From: an uncultured Selenomonadales bacterium
Lineage (GTDB): Bacteria; Bacillota_C; Negativicutes; Selenomonadales; Selenomonadaceae
Assembly (NCBI GenBank): GCA_946407175.1
Contig: CAMJNB010000025.1
Location: 1-9,525 of the forward strand
Length of the DNA stretch: 9,525 nt
Reading direction: 5' to 3'
Below, one piece after another: positions 1 through 5,674 of this stretch; the first letter of the stretch is position 1, and every line of letters begins with the position of its first letter. The notes beneath the pieces are model-generated. The model did no database searches, was not told the origin of the DNA, and saw only the letters and a program-made list of their open reading frames with translations. The translations under genes were made by a program, and so were the position numbers.

Positions 1-483
1 GTCGTTAAGCAAATCTTTTCGGTATGACAATTCGCCGATTTTCGCGCCGGTAGGTCTTGAAAAAGTGTCGTCATTTTCAATCTTGTAAACGATATCGGAA
101 ATTTCATCTTCTACTGCGTCGGGCAGTTTGTAGCCGTTGCCGCCGAAAAATTTAATACCGTTATCGTAGAAGGGATTGTGCGACGCGCTGATAACGATAC
201 CGGCGACTGCGTGAATTTTTTTGACAAGGTACGCAACGCCGGGCGTGGGAATGACGCCTACGGAAATTGCGTGACCGCCTGCAGAGCAAATGCCGGTAAT
301 AAGCGCCGATTCCAACATTTCGCCGGAAATTCGCGTGTCACGTCCGATTAAAATTTTCGGTTTATCTTCAAAACGTTTTCCGAAGTAAAGTGCGGCGGCG
401 CGACCGAGTCTGTACGCCAATTCCGGTTTAAGTTCGGTGTTTGCTTCACCGCGTACGCCGTCAGTTCCAAAAAGTCTCGACAT
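1..483 (-). CDS. glmM: Phosphoglucosamine mutase GlmM, N-terminal part (cut by window edge)
   Basis: GlmM converts glucosamine-6-phosphate to glucosamine-1-phosphate in the cytoplasm, on the route to UDP-GlcNAc, peptidoglycan and lipopolysaccharide. The 161 visible codons run without a stop to the window edge; the family is about 450 residues, so roughly the first third is present. Seen: the N-terminal TDGVRG motif (residues 7-12), the IGRDTR sugar-phosphate motif (46-51) and the catalytic ISASHNP loop (98-104), whose Ser101 is the phosphorylated serine of the alpha-D-phosphohexomutase superfamily. The Gly-rich PTPGVAYL stretch (79-86) also fits. The ATG start is preceded by GGAGG (positions 493-497) at normal spacing and by a good promoter. 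The short TDGVRG-type N terminus favours GlmM over phosphoglucomutase or phosphomannomutase. The gene is divergent from the PHP gene. Confidence 0.95.
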   Translation of the reverse strand, partial: MSRLFGTDGVRGEANTELKPELAYRLGRAAALYFGKRFEDKPKILIGRDTRISGEMLESALITGICSAGGHAISVGVIPTPGVAYLVKKIHAVAGIVISASHNPFYDNGIKFFGGNGYKLPDAVEDEISDIVYKIENDDTFSRPTGAKIGELSYRKDLLND

Positions 484-517
484 TAAATTAGCCTCCACTA
501 AATTTTAATTTCAAATT

Positions 518-546
518 ATTATAACAGAATTTTAGTAAGTAGTGAA
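518..546 (-). promoter_or_regulatory. glmM promoter with extended -10
   Basis: Read on the minus strand, the -10 is TATAAT (518-523), preceded by TG one base upstream (the TGnTATAAT extended form). A -35-like TTCACT (541-546) lies 17 bases upstream. The -35 falls in the first unit of the adjacent heptamer array. It lies about 35 bases upstream of the glmM start. Sequence match only; no start-site data. Confidence 0.7.
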
Positions 547-575
547 TAGTTAATAGTTAATAGTTAATAGTTAGG
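541..575 (+). repeat. Heptamer tandem array A (5 units)
   Basis: Five contiguous 7-base units: AGTGAAT, AGTTAAT, AGTTAAT, AGTTAAT, AGTTAGG. The array lies between the divergent glmM and PHP promoters. It fits the same loose consensus AGYTANN (plus strand) as the arrays at 3095-3130 and 5521-5562. Because 7 is not a multiple of 3, its TAG/TAA triplets fall in every plus-strand frame, so the array is not coding. Confidence 0.85.
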
Positions 576-596
576 AGTGCAGGCTGAAAAAATTTT

Positions 597-605
597 TGTT
601 ATAAT
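597..605 (+). promoter_or_regulatory. Extended -10 promoter for the PHP gene
   Basis: TGTTATAAT is a perfect TGnTATAAT extended -10. No convincing -35 is seen at 17 bases upstream, where GTGCAG occurs; extended -10 promoters often tolerate this. The predicted start is about 20 bases before the Shine-Dalgarno of the PHP gene. Confidence 0.65.
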
Positions 606-632
606 GATTTTTATTTTTTGAGGTGAAAAATT

Positions 633-1481
633 TTGAAGGCAGATTATCATATGCACTTTGAATACGGCGATTATAAATTCGATTGGGTAGAAAAATTTTT
701 CGACGCGGCAAACCTGCGCGGACTTTCTGAAATCGGTATCACGGAGCATTCACATACCTTCCCCGAATTTGAAAGCCTTTACTACGACGATTTAATTTTG
801 GACGATTCGCCGGTTGGTACGTTTCAAAAAGTTTGGCTTAAGACGAATAAGTTTAAACACACGCTGAAAGATTATTTTGACTTCATGGCGGAGCTTAAAA
901 AAAATCACGCCGTTAAAATCGGAATTGAAGTTTGCAACTTCCAAAATCAAGCGGCAGTGAAAAAAATTTTGGACGCGTGGAATTTTGACTACGTGATAGG
1001 CTCGGTGCATTTTTTGAACGGCTGGGGTTATGACGCGTCGAAGATTAAAGCTGAATGGGATAACCATGATTTACGTGACATTTATGAAAGTTACACGGCG
1101 GAAGTTGAACGCCTTGCCGCCGCGCAGATTTATGACGTTATCGGTCACCCTTTCAACATTCGCCTTTTTAAGCACTTTCCAAATTTTGACGTGACGCCGT
1201 ACCTTGAGCGTGTTGCCGCCGCGATGAAAAAAAATAATCTTGCCGTCGACGTAAACACGGGGACGATGTACAGATATCCGGTTGAAGAAATTTCGCCGTT
1301 CGCAGATTTTATGAAAGTTGCCGCCGCGTACGATTTGCCGATAATCATAAGTTCGGACGCGCATCAACCTGAAGACTGTGGAAAGTTTTGTGACGCGGCT
1401 ATTGCGTATGTTAAAAGTTTCGGCTACAAAAAATTTTTGCGATTTAATCAGCGTCAACGCGAATTTGCAGATTTAGGTTAA
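633..1481 (+). CDS. PHP-domain phosphoesterase, histidinol-phosphatase-like
   Basis: A 282-residue cytoplasmic metal-dependent phosphoesterase of the PHP superfamily. The usual metal ligands are visible in order: HMH (His6, His8), TEH (His39), Glu99 in GIEV, His126 in GSVH, His172 in IGHP, and Asp242/His244 in SSDAH. Length and motif order match the HisJ/HisK histidinol-phosphatase family (about 265-280 residues), which removes phosphate from L-histidinol phosphate in histidine synthesis. The substrate is inferred: no his gene is nearby, and other PHP proteins act on other phosphoesters. The start is TTG at 633, set by GAGGTG at 620-625 and by the HxH motif lying right at the N terminus, as usual in the family. 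It is probably transcribed alone from the TGTTATAAT promoter. No terminator is visible after it. Confidence 0.82.
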   Translation: MKADYHMHFEYGDYKFDWVEKFFDAANLRGLSEIGITEHSHTFPEFESLYYDDLILDDSPVGTFQKVWLKTNKFKHTLKDYFDFMAELKKNHAVKIGIEVCNFQNQAAVKKILDAWNFDYVIGSVHFLNGWGYDASKIKAEWDNHDLRDIYESYTAEVERLAAAQIYDVIGHPFNIRLFKHFPNFDVTPYLERVAAAMKKNNLAVDVNTGTMYRYPVEEISPFADFMKVAAAYDLPIIISSDAHQPEDCGKFCDAAIAYVKSFGYKKFLRFNQRQREFADLG

Positions 1482-1520
1482 AGTGCTGAATGCCGAATTA
1501 GAATAAATTGCTAAAAAAAA

Positions 1521-1549
1521 TTTTCAATGCGTCAACATTGTGCTATAAT
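1521..1549 (+). promoter_or_regulatory. Promoter for the GTPase / secreted-protein pair
   Basis: A perfect extended -10, TGCTATAAT (1541-1549), is preceded 17 bases upstream of TATAAT by TTTTCA (1521-1526), a 4/6 match to TTGACA. The next gene starts about 40 bases downstream with a strong AAAGGAGG site. This makes 1591-3071 a likely transcription unit separate from the PHP gene. Confidence 0.65.
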
Positions 1550-1590
1550 ACAAAAAAATTACGCACGGAAATTTAAAAGGAGGCGGGATT

Positions 1591-2043
1591 GTGCGACAGG
1601 TCGGAATTTTTGGTAAGCGCAAAAGCGGCAAGTCGGCGCTGATGTACGCTTTAATGAACAATAAAATTTTGCATGAAACAAAGTACCGCTCAATGGAAAT
1701 AGGCGGCGTGGGAAAAATTATGCTCGTCGACACGGTAGGTTTTGACGCGGAAGTTTCAACAGCCGAAAAATCTGCCGAAAGCGTCGAAGTGGCGTTAATG
1801 CTTATTTCCAACGATTCATTTGAATTGGAACTTGCATGGCTTAGTAAGTTGAAAAAAAGCGGCGCGGCTATTATCGCGGTGATAACGCAGACAGATAAAC
1901 TTGCCGACGGCGGAAAAGCCCTTGCCGCCGCAGTAAGAGAAGTTTCAGCGCTGGATACCGTTTGCATAAGTGCAAAGACCGGCGCCGGAATTGACGAACT
2001 CAGCAACAAAATTATTTCCAAATTGGCAGAGCAAAGGAGGTGA
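1591..2043 (+). CDS. Compact stand-alone GTPase-domain protein, HydF-GTPase/EutP-like
   Basis: A 150-residue P-loop protein. Seen: Walker A GKRKSGKS (8-15), G3 motif DTVG (47-50), a G4-like TQTD (99-102) with Gln in place of the usual Lys, and G5 SAKTG (127-131). The surroundings (GIFGKRKSGKS and SMEIGGVGKIMLVDT) resemble the GTPase domain of the [FeFe]-hydrogenase maturase HydF, but the protein ends after one G domain. It therefore lacks HydF's dimerisation and FeS-cluster regions (HydF is about 400 residues). EutP/PduV GTPases have a similar size and are the main alternative. The Walker A Lys to G3 Asp distance is 33 residues, short for this class (41 in Ras), and Thr30 is the only candidate switch I threonine. 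The start is GTG, 8 bases after AAAGGAGG (1576-1583). It is coupled to the secreted-protein gene downstream. Cellular role unknown. Confidence 0.75.
   Translation: MRQVGIFGKRKSGKSALMYALMNNKILHETKYRSMEIGGVGKIMLVDTVGFDAEVSTAEKSAESVEVALMLISNDSFELELAWLSKLKKSGAAIIAVITQTDKLADGGKALAAAVREVSALDTVCISAKTGAGIDELSNKIISKLAEQRR
2033..2043 (+). promoter_or_regulatory. Full-length Shine-Dalgarno embedded in the upstream gene's stop
   Basis: AAAGGAGGTGA is nearly fully complementary to the 16S 3' end. It also encodes the last two Arg codons and the TGA stop of the GTPase, and lies 5 bases before the GTG start of the next gene. It settles that start and implies translational coupling or at least co-transcription. 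Confidence 0.85.
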
Positions 2044-2048
2044 GTTAA

Positions 2049-3071
2049 GTGAAACAAAAATGTATTTTGACGGCGATAATGGGCGCAATTATTTTTTTAA
2101 TCGGCAACGTCGTCAGTGCGGCAGAGGCAGAAGTTGTAAAGGAAAAGGCGGAAAAAGCGGTTGAATGGTACTATCTTAACGCCGATGATAAATTCGGCAA
2201 GTACTATGACCCCAAGTCGGTTAAAGTCGTGAAAAAGGCTAAGACTGATGACGGCAGGGAAATTGCGACGGAGATTGAGGCGTGGACTAAAACTACCTAC
2301 ACTTATGCAGGCGCAGAAAGTACGATTAAAGCTTACGGCATTTCAAACACGATACCCGATCCCAACAATTTGTCGTACAGTCTTGCACTGCTTAAAATAA
2401 ATCCGCAAACTCGTACCGTTCAATATGCACGCGAAGATTTTTACAACGCGGAAGGTACGGTAATTTGGTCGGCGTCGGAAGGGCGCGTCAAGGAAATTAA
2501 TTCCAAGTCATTCGACGAAGAATTTTACGCCTACATTGTCGACGAAGTTTTCAGGCAAGGTGAAGTTGACCGCAAAAATGCAAAGAATCGTTGGATTGAT
2601 CTTTGGACGTATACCGATGATAAAGGCACCACTACGAAGGTTACCGCCGATACTACGACAATGCAACTGAAAGGTACGAACTTGATTCTGTGGGAGTGGC
2701 AGGAGACAAAAAATTCCGCTGGTCAAGTCACGGAAATCAGATTCATGAAAAAAGCGGTAAACCTTCCGCAAGGTACGGAAAGAATTACCGCAGGTTCATT
2801 GTGGACACTATCTTCTAAAAAGTGGTCGAACTTAGATGACGAATATGACGGCGCGTACCGTTCGATTAAGGAAGAAGATCCCGATTACAAAGGGCTGGTA
2901 CGTCTTCGCGCATTTGCAAAAGGTTATTCAACGTGGGTGACGCGCTATTCCATTACAGGCAACGCTACGCAAGTTCAAGCGCCTACGCCTGCCGATATGC
3001 CGACAAAGGCTACTGAAGAGCCGCCGGTTCAAGTTCCTACCAACGATTCGCAAGATAAGTCGAGGGATTAG
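2049..3071 (+). CDS. Secreted/exported protein of unknown family
   Basis: A 340-residue protein I cannot assign to a named family with confidence. Residues 1-24 form a signal peptide: Lys2/Lys4, a hydrophobic core from Ile6 to Val22, and an SAA-type signal peptidase I site near 23-25. There is no lipobox Cys at the cleavage site. The mature part is rich in Tyr, Trp, Lys and Asp and may contain two similarly organised beta-rich halves (about 38-170 and 180-302). Each begins with an aromatic-rich strand and has a Trp in the middle (EAWTK at 77-81, LWEWQE at 214-219). Small cell-surface modules such as Adhesin_E have this general look, but that is a guess. The C-terminal 35 residues are a low-complexity Pro/Thr/Gln tail. 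The GTG start is fixed by the full Shine-Dalgarno site and gives a clean signal peptide. It is coupled to the GTPase and is probably periplasmic or surface-located. Confidence 0.8.
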   Translation: MKQKCILTAIMGAIIFLIGNVVSAAEAEVVKEKAEKAVEWYYLNADDKFGKYYDPKSVKVVKKAKTDDGREIATEIEAWTKTTYTYAGAESTIKAYGISNTIPDPNNLSYSLALLKINPQTRTVQYAREDFYNAEGTVIWSASEGRVKEINSKSFDEEFYAYIVDEVFRQGEVDRKNAKNRWIDLWTYTDDKGTTTKVTADTTTMQLKGTNLILWEWQETKNSAGQVTEIRFMKKAVNLPQGTERITAGSLWTLSSKKWSNLDDEYDGAYRSIKEEDPDYKGLVRLRAFAKGYSTWVTRYSITGNATQVQAPTPADMPTKATEEPPVQVPTNDSQDKSRD

Positions 3072-3130
3072 CCGGTAGCCGGTAAGAATAATAAAGCTAC
3101 AAGCTATACAAGCTACTTGCTACTTGCTAC
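3072..3130 (+). repeat. Heptamer array B between convergent genes, overlapping the accC stop
   Basis: Two CCGGTAR units (3072-3085) follow the stop codon of the secreted-protein gene directly. After 9 bases come AGCTACA, AGCTATA, a 1-base slip, then AAGCTAC, TTGCTAC, TTGCTAC (3095-3130). Spacing is 7 bases except for one 9-base step. The last unit contains the stop codon of accC (CTA at 3127-3129, TAG on the minus strand), so the gene ends inside the repeat. No GC-rich hairpin with a T-run is visible in this 55-base convergent gap, so the array occupies the place where a two-way terminator would be expected. Confidence 0.75.
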
Positions 3131-4569
3131 TCAATAAAATCATTTACGCCGGCATCAAAGACGCTTGTCAAGTTTTCGGCAATATTATTACGCAAATTCA
3201 ACTTTTCTTTCAGTGAAAGTTTCTTCGGCTCCTGTTCGTAAATCGGGAGTCGTTTTTTTATGAACTCGGTATCAATGTTGCCGGTCTGAAAATAGCTGTC
3301 GTCCAAAATCCTTTTATGCAGGGGAATGGTAGTTTTAATGTCGGCGCCTTCAATAATAAATTCGTTCAACGCGCGTTGCATAATTTTAATGGCGTCGCCG
3401 CGTGTCCTTCCGTGCGCGATAACCTTAGCAATGAGTGAATCATAGTACGGCTCGATGGAAAGTCCCGCCGTAACGCCGCTGTCAAAACGTACGCGCGGAC
3501 CGGACGGCTCATGCATAAAGTCAATTTTGCCCGGCGCCGGCATAAAGTTATTGTCGGGGTCTTCCGCGTTAATTCTGCATTCAATGGCGTGTCCTTTAAA
3601 TTTTACGTCTTTCTGCGTGAAGTCAAGCGGTTCACCGGCGGCAATTTTTATCTGCGTGCGTACAAGGTCAATGCCGGTAATAGCCTCTGTAATGCCGTGT
3701 TCAACTTGGACGCGGGGATTTATCTCCATAAAATAAAATTCGTGCGTCGCAAGGTCAAGCAAAAATTCTACCGTGCCGATACTTGAATAGTGAACACTGC
3801 GTGCCGCTTCAACTGCAAGCTTGCCTACACGTTCGCGCATTTCGTCACTAAGCGCGGTTGAAGGCGTTTCTTCCAAAAGTTTTTGGTTACGGCGCTGAAT
3901 GGAGCATTCACGTTCGCCGAGATGAACTATTGAACCGAAATTGTCCGCAACTATCTGAACTTCAATATGCCGCGACTGCTCGATATAATGTTCAAAGTAG
4001 TAGCGAATTTTCGTGACGTCGACAACGTTCAAAACCTTTTTAAGTTCCTCTTCGTTGTGGACGATGAACATACCCTTGCCGCCGCCGCCGGAGACGGGTT
4101 TTAAAATTGCGGGGTAGACGACTTTTTTTGCCTCTTCAAGCGCCATTTCGTTGCTGTCCAAAGGCAAGCTGCCTTTAGCCATAGGAATACCGGAAGGCGC
4201 CATAGTGTTGCGTGCGGCGTCTTTGTCACCTACAAGCGAAATTGTTTCCGGCAAAGGTCCAATCCACGTCATACCTGCGCGATTTACCATTTTGGCAAAA
4301 TGCGCGTCTTCGGATAAAAAGCCGTAGCCGGGATGAACTGCGTCAGCTTCAGATTCGTATGCGGCGTAAAGAAGGGCGTCTTTGTTGAGATAACTTTCCA
4401 TAGGGTCTTCGGGACCGATACGGCAACGAATATCAGCCATTTGCGTATGAAGAGCGTTTTTGTCGGCGTCGGAATATACGGCGACGGTTTCAATGCCCAA
4501 TTCTTGGCAGGCGCGAATAATACGTACCGCAATTTCGCCGCGATTGGCGATAAGTACACGTTTAAACAT
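3127..4569 (-). CDS. accC: Biotin carboxylase (acetyl-CoA carboxylase subunit or related), with C-terminal extension
   Basis: An ATP-grasp enzyme that carboxylates biotin on a carrier protein with ATP and bicarbonate, usually for acetyl-CoA carboxylase. Seen: N-terminal IANRGEIA (7-14), HPGYGFLSE (79-87), nucleotide-binding Lys116 and Lys157, the glycine-rich lid GGGGKGM (161-167), RRNQKLLEE (226-234), metal/catalytic ligands MEINPRVQVEH (281-291, with Glu282, Asn284 and Arg286), and CRINAEDP (331-338). The family is usually near 450 residues. This protein has about 35 extra residues after the normal end (about 446-480), charged and probably helical. No biotin carrier (accB) or carboxyltransferase gene adjoins it, so it may serve acetyl-CoA carboxylase or another biotin enzyme such as a two-subunit pyruvate carboxylase. 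The ATG start lies 7 bases after AAAGGAGG on the minus strand (4578-4585). Confidence 0.93.
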   Translation of the reverse strand: MFKRVLIANRGEIAVRIIRACQELGIETVAVYSDADKNALHTQMADIRCRIGPEDPMESYLNKDALLYAAYESEADAVHPGYGFLSEDAHFAKMVNRAGMTWIGPLPETISLVGDKDAARNTMAPSGIPMAKGSLPLDSNEMALEEAKKVVYPAILKPVSGGGGKGMFIVHNEEELKKVLNVVDVTKIRYYFEHYIEQSRHIEVQIVADNFGSIVHLGERECSIQRRNQKLLEETPSTALSDEMRERVGKLAVEAARSVHYSSIGTVEFLLDLATHEFYFMEINPRVQVEHGITEAITGIDLVRTQIKIAAGEPLDFTQKDVKFKGHAIECRINAEDPDNNFMPAPGKIDFMHEPSGPRVRFDSGVTAGLSIEPYYDSLIAKVIAHGRTRGDAIKIMQRALNEFIIEGADIKTTIPLHKRILDDSYFQTGNIDTEFIKKRLPIYEQEPKKLSLKEKLNLRNNIAENLTSVFDAGVNDFIE

Positions 4570-4607
4570 TCACTCAACCTCCTTTGAAATGCGTAGAAAT
4601 AATTTAA

Positions 4608-4635
4608 ACTTTCAGACTTTCAGAAAATATTTCTG
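4608..4635. repeat. Short direct repeat and palindrome in the accC/DUF4931 divergent spacer
   Basis: The 151-base divergent spacer 4570-4720 contains a tandem pair of ACTTTCAG (4608-4623). This overlaps an inverted repeat CAGAAA-ATA-TTTCTG (4621-4635). Such nested symmetry near divergent starts could be an operator, but no known regulator site is recognised. I see no convincing accC promoter here. Confidence 0.4.
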
Positions 4636-4668
4636 CGCAAAAATTTTGTATCCTGCCGCAGTTAAAAA

Positions 4669-4697
4669 TTGCAGAAAGAAAATTTTTTTTGTAAAAT
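4669..4697 (+). promoter_or_regulatory. Candidate promoter for the DUF4931 gene
   Basis: TTGCAG (4669-4674) and TAAAAT (4692-4697) are separated by 17 bases, and the predicted transcript starts close to the Shine-Dalgarno AAAGGCGG at 4706-4713. Both elements are partial consensus matches. Confidence 0.4.
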
Positions 4698-4720
4698 GTT
4701 ATCACAAAGGCGGTGATGTA

Positions 4721-5506
4721 ATGGATATAAATTTAATCAGATTTAATACGGACGTAGGCAAGACAAAGCCGGAAAATATTGTTCATTCAGATAACGCCTG
4801 TCCGTTCTGCGACGTTGCGAATTTGACCGGTATTTTGGACACGGACGGCGACATAATTTTTTTGAAAAATAAATATATCGTGATAGAAACGTCAGACCAA
4901 TTCGTACTGATTGAAGGCAGTGAATGTGAAGTAGATATGCCGAATTACAGCAGGGAAAAAATGCGACGCGTGATAAAAATGGGCTTGAAACATTGGCGTC
5001 AACTTTTGGACTGCGGCAAGTACGAAGAGGTTTTATTTTTTAAAAATTTCGGTCCTATGTCCGGCGGCACGATTCGCCACCCGCATATGCAACTTGTCGG
5101 CTTTCCAAAGTTAAAATCGGAATTACTCTTTGACCCTGCGGAACTGCGCGGCATTGTAATTGCGCGGCAAGACAACGTGGAAATAAACGTCTCAAATTTT
5201 CCGCGCGTAGGGTTCGGCGAAATAAATGTTGTCGTGGAAAAAGGCGGCAGTCATGACACGTTGGCGGACTTTTTGCAAATCGGCGTTCATTACTTGACGA
5301 ATTTTTTCAGAAAGAATTTGCACAGCTACAATATTTTTTTCTACCACCGCGCAGGAATAATCTACGCCAAAATTATGCCGCGCTTTGCAACGTCACCGTA
5401 CTTTGTCGGCTACAACATTCACTTTCTTCCGCGAAACATTACGCAAATTGCACAGGACGTTTACAAAATTTATTTCAGTGCCGATAAAACCGTTACTTTT
5501 CAATGA
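4721..5506 (+). CDS. DUF4931-type protein, galactose-1-phosphate uridylyltransferase-like (HIT superfamily)
   Basis: A 261-residue protein with the key features of the GalT branch of the HIT superfamily. It has a CPFC pair (Cys27, Cys30) matching the zinc-binding Cys-x-x-Cys near the GalT N terminus. It also has GGTIRHPHMQ (115-124), matching the GalT HPHxQ active site: His120 would be the zinc ligand, His122 the nucleophile that carries the nucleotide, and Gln124 the phosphate contact. It is shorter than GalT (about 350 residues), and no galactose genes are nearby. Nucleotidyl transfer or hydrolysis on an unknown sugar phosphate or dinucleotide is inference. The frame is open upstream to 4460, antisense to accC, but ATG at 4721 is chosen: AAAGGCGG lies 7 bases before it, and an upstream start would overlap the accC promoter region. 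It is probably monocistronic. Confidence 0.78.
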   Translation: MDINLIRFNTDVGKTKPENIVHSDNACPFCDVANLTGILDTDGDIIFLKNKYIVIETSDQFVLIEGSECEVDMPNYSREKMRRVIKMGLKHWRQLLDCGKYEEVLFFKNFGPMSGGTIRHPHMQLVGFPKLKSELLFDPAELRGIVIARQDNVEINVSNFPRVGFGEINVVVEKGGSHDTLADFLQIGVHYLTNFFRKNLHSYNIFFYHRAGIIYAKIMPRFATSPYFVGYNIHFLPRNITQIAQDVYKIYFSADKTVTFQ

Positions 5507-5520
5507 GCCTGCATTTTAAT

Positions 5521-5562
5521 AGCTACCAGCTAAAAGCTACCAGCTACCAGCTAAAAGCTAAC
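5521..5562 (+). repeat. Heptamer tandem array C (6 units)
   Basis: Six perfect-period units: AGCTACC, AGCTAAA, AGCTACC, AGCTACC, AGCTAAA, AGCTAAC. The array starts 15 bases after the stop of the DUF4931 gene and ends 2 bases before the lctP -35. AGCT is self-complementary, so neighbouring units can pair into short stems (for example TAGCT-ACC-AGCTA at 5520-5532). No ordinary terminator is seen after the upstream gene. Confidence 0.9.
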
Positions 5563-5564
5563 CC

Positions 5565-5593
5565 TTGAAATTATCGTGCATTAATGTTATAAA
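5565..5593 (+). promoter_or_regulatory. lctP promoter
   Basis: TTGAAA (5565-5570), a 17-base spacer, then TATAAA (5588-5593) with TG one base upstream of the -10. This is the best -35/-10 pair in the window. It predicts a leader of about 75 bases before the lactate permease start. Confidence 0.75.
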
Positions 5594-5608
5594 ATAGCGG
5601 GAAATTTT

Positions 5609-5634
5609 GGTACGTTAAAATTTTTTAGTGTACC
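5609..5634 (+). promoter_or_regulatory. Leader hairpin / inverted repeat upstream of lctP
   Basis: GGTAC (5609-5613) and GTACC (5630-5634) bracket a stem that continues inward with two G-T pairs and four A-T pairs, about 11 base pairs in all with a 4-base loop. It lies in the predicted leader, 25 bases before the Shine-Dalgarno. It could be an operator dyad or an RNA structure. There is no T-run after it, so it is not an attenuator terminator of the usual kind. Confidence 0.5.
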
Positions 5635-5674
5635 GTTGGGATACATATTTTTGCGGTAGAGAGGATGAACGGTT

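Noticed and set aside
1482..1520. Possible terminator after the PHP gene
   Set aside because: There are A/T runs but no stable stem preceding a T-run.
3455..3786. Plus-strand open frames inside accC, and similar antisense frames inside PHP, lctP and leuA
   Set aside because: They are antisense shadows of well-supported genes, without ribosome sites or recognisable motifs.
4460..4720. N-terminal extension of the DUF4931 reading frame (open frame from 4460)
   Set aside because: It runs antisense through the accC start and the divergent spacer. A good ribosome site and the family-like N terminus place the start at ATG 4721.
5521..5562. CRISPR-like array
   Set aside because: The units are 7 bases long and contiguous, with no spacers, and no cas genes are present.
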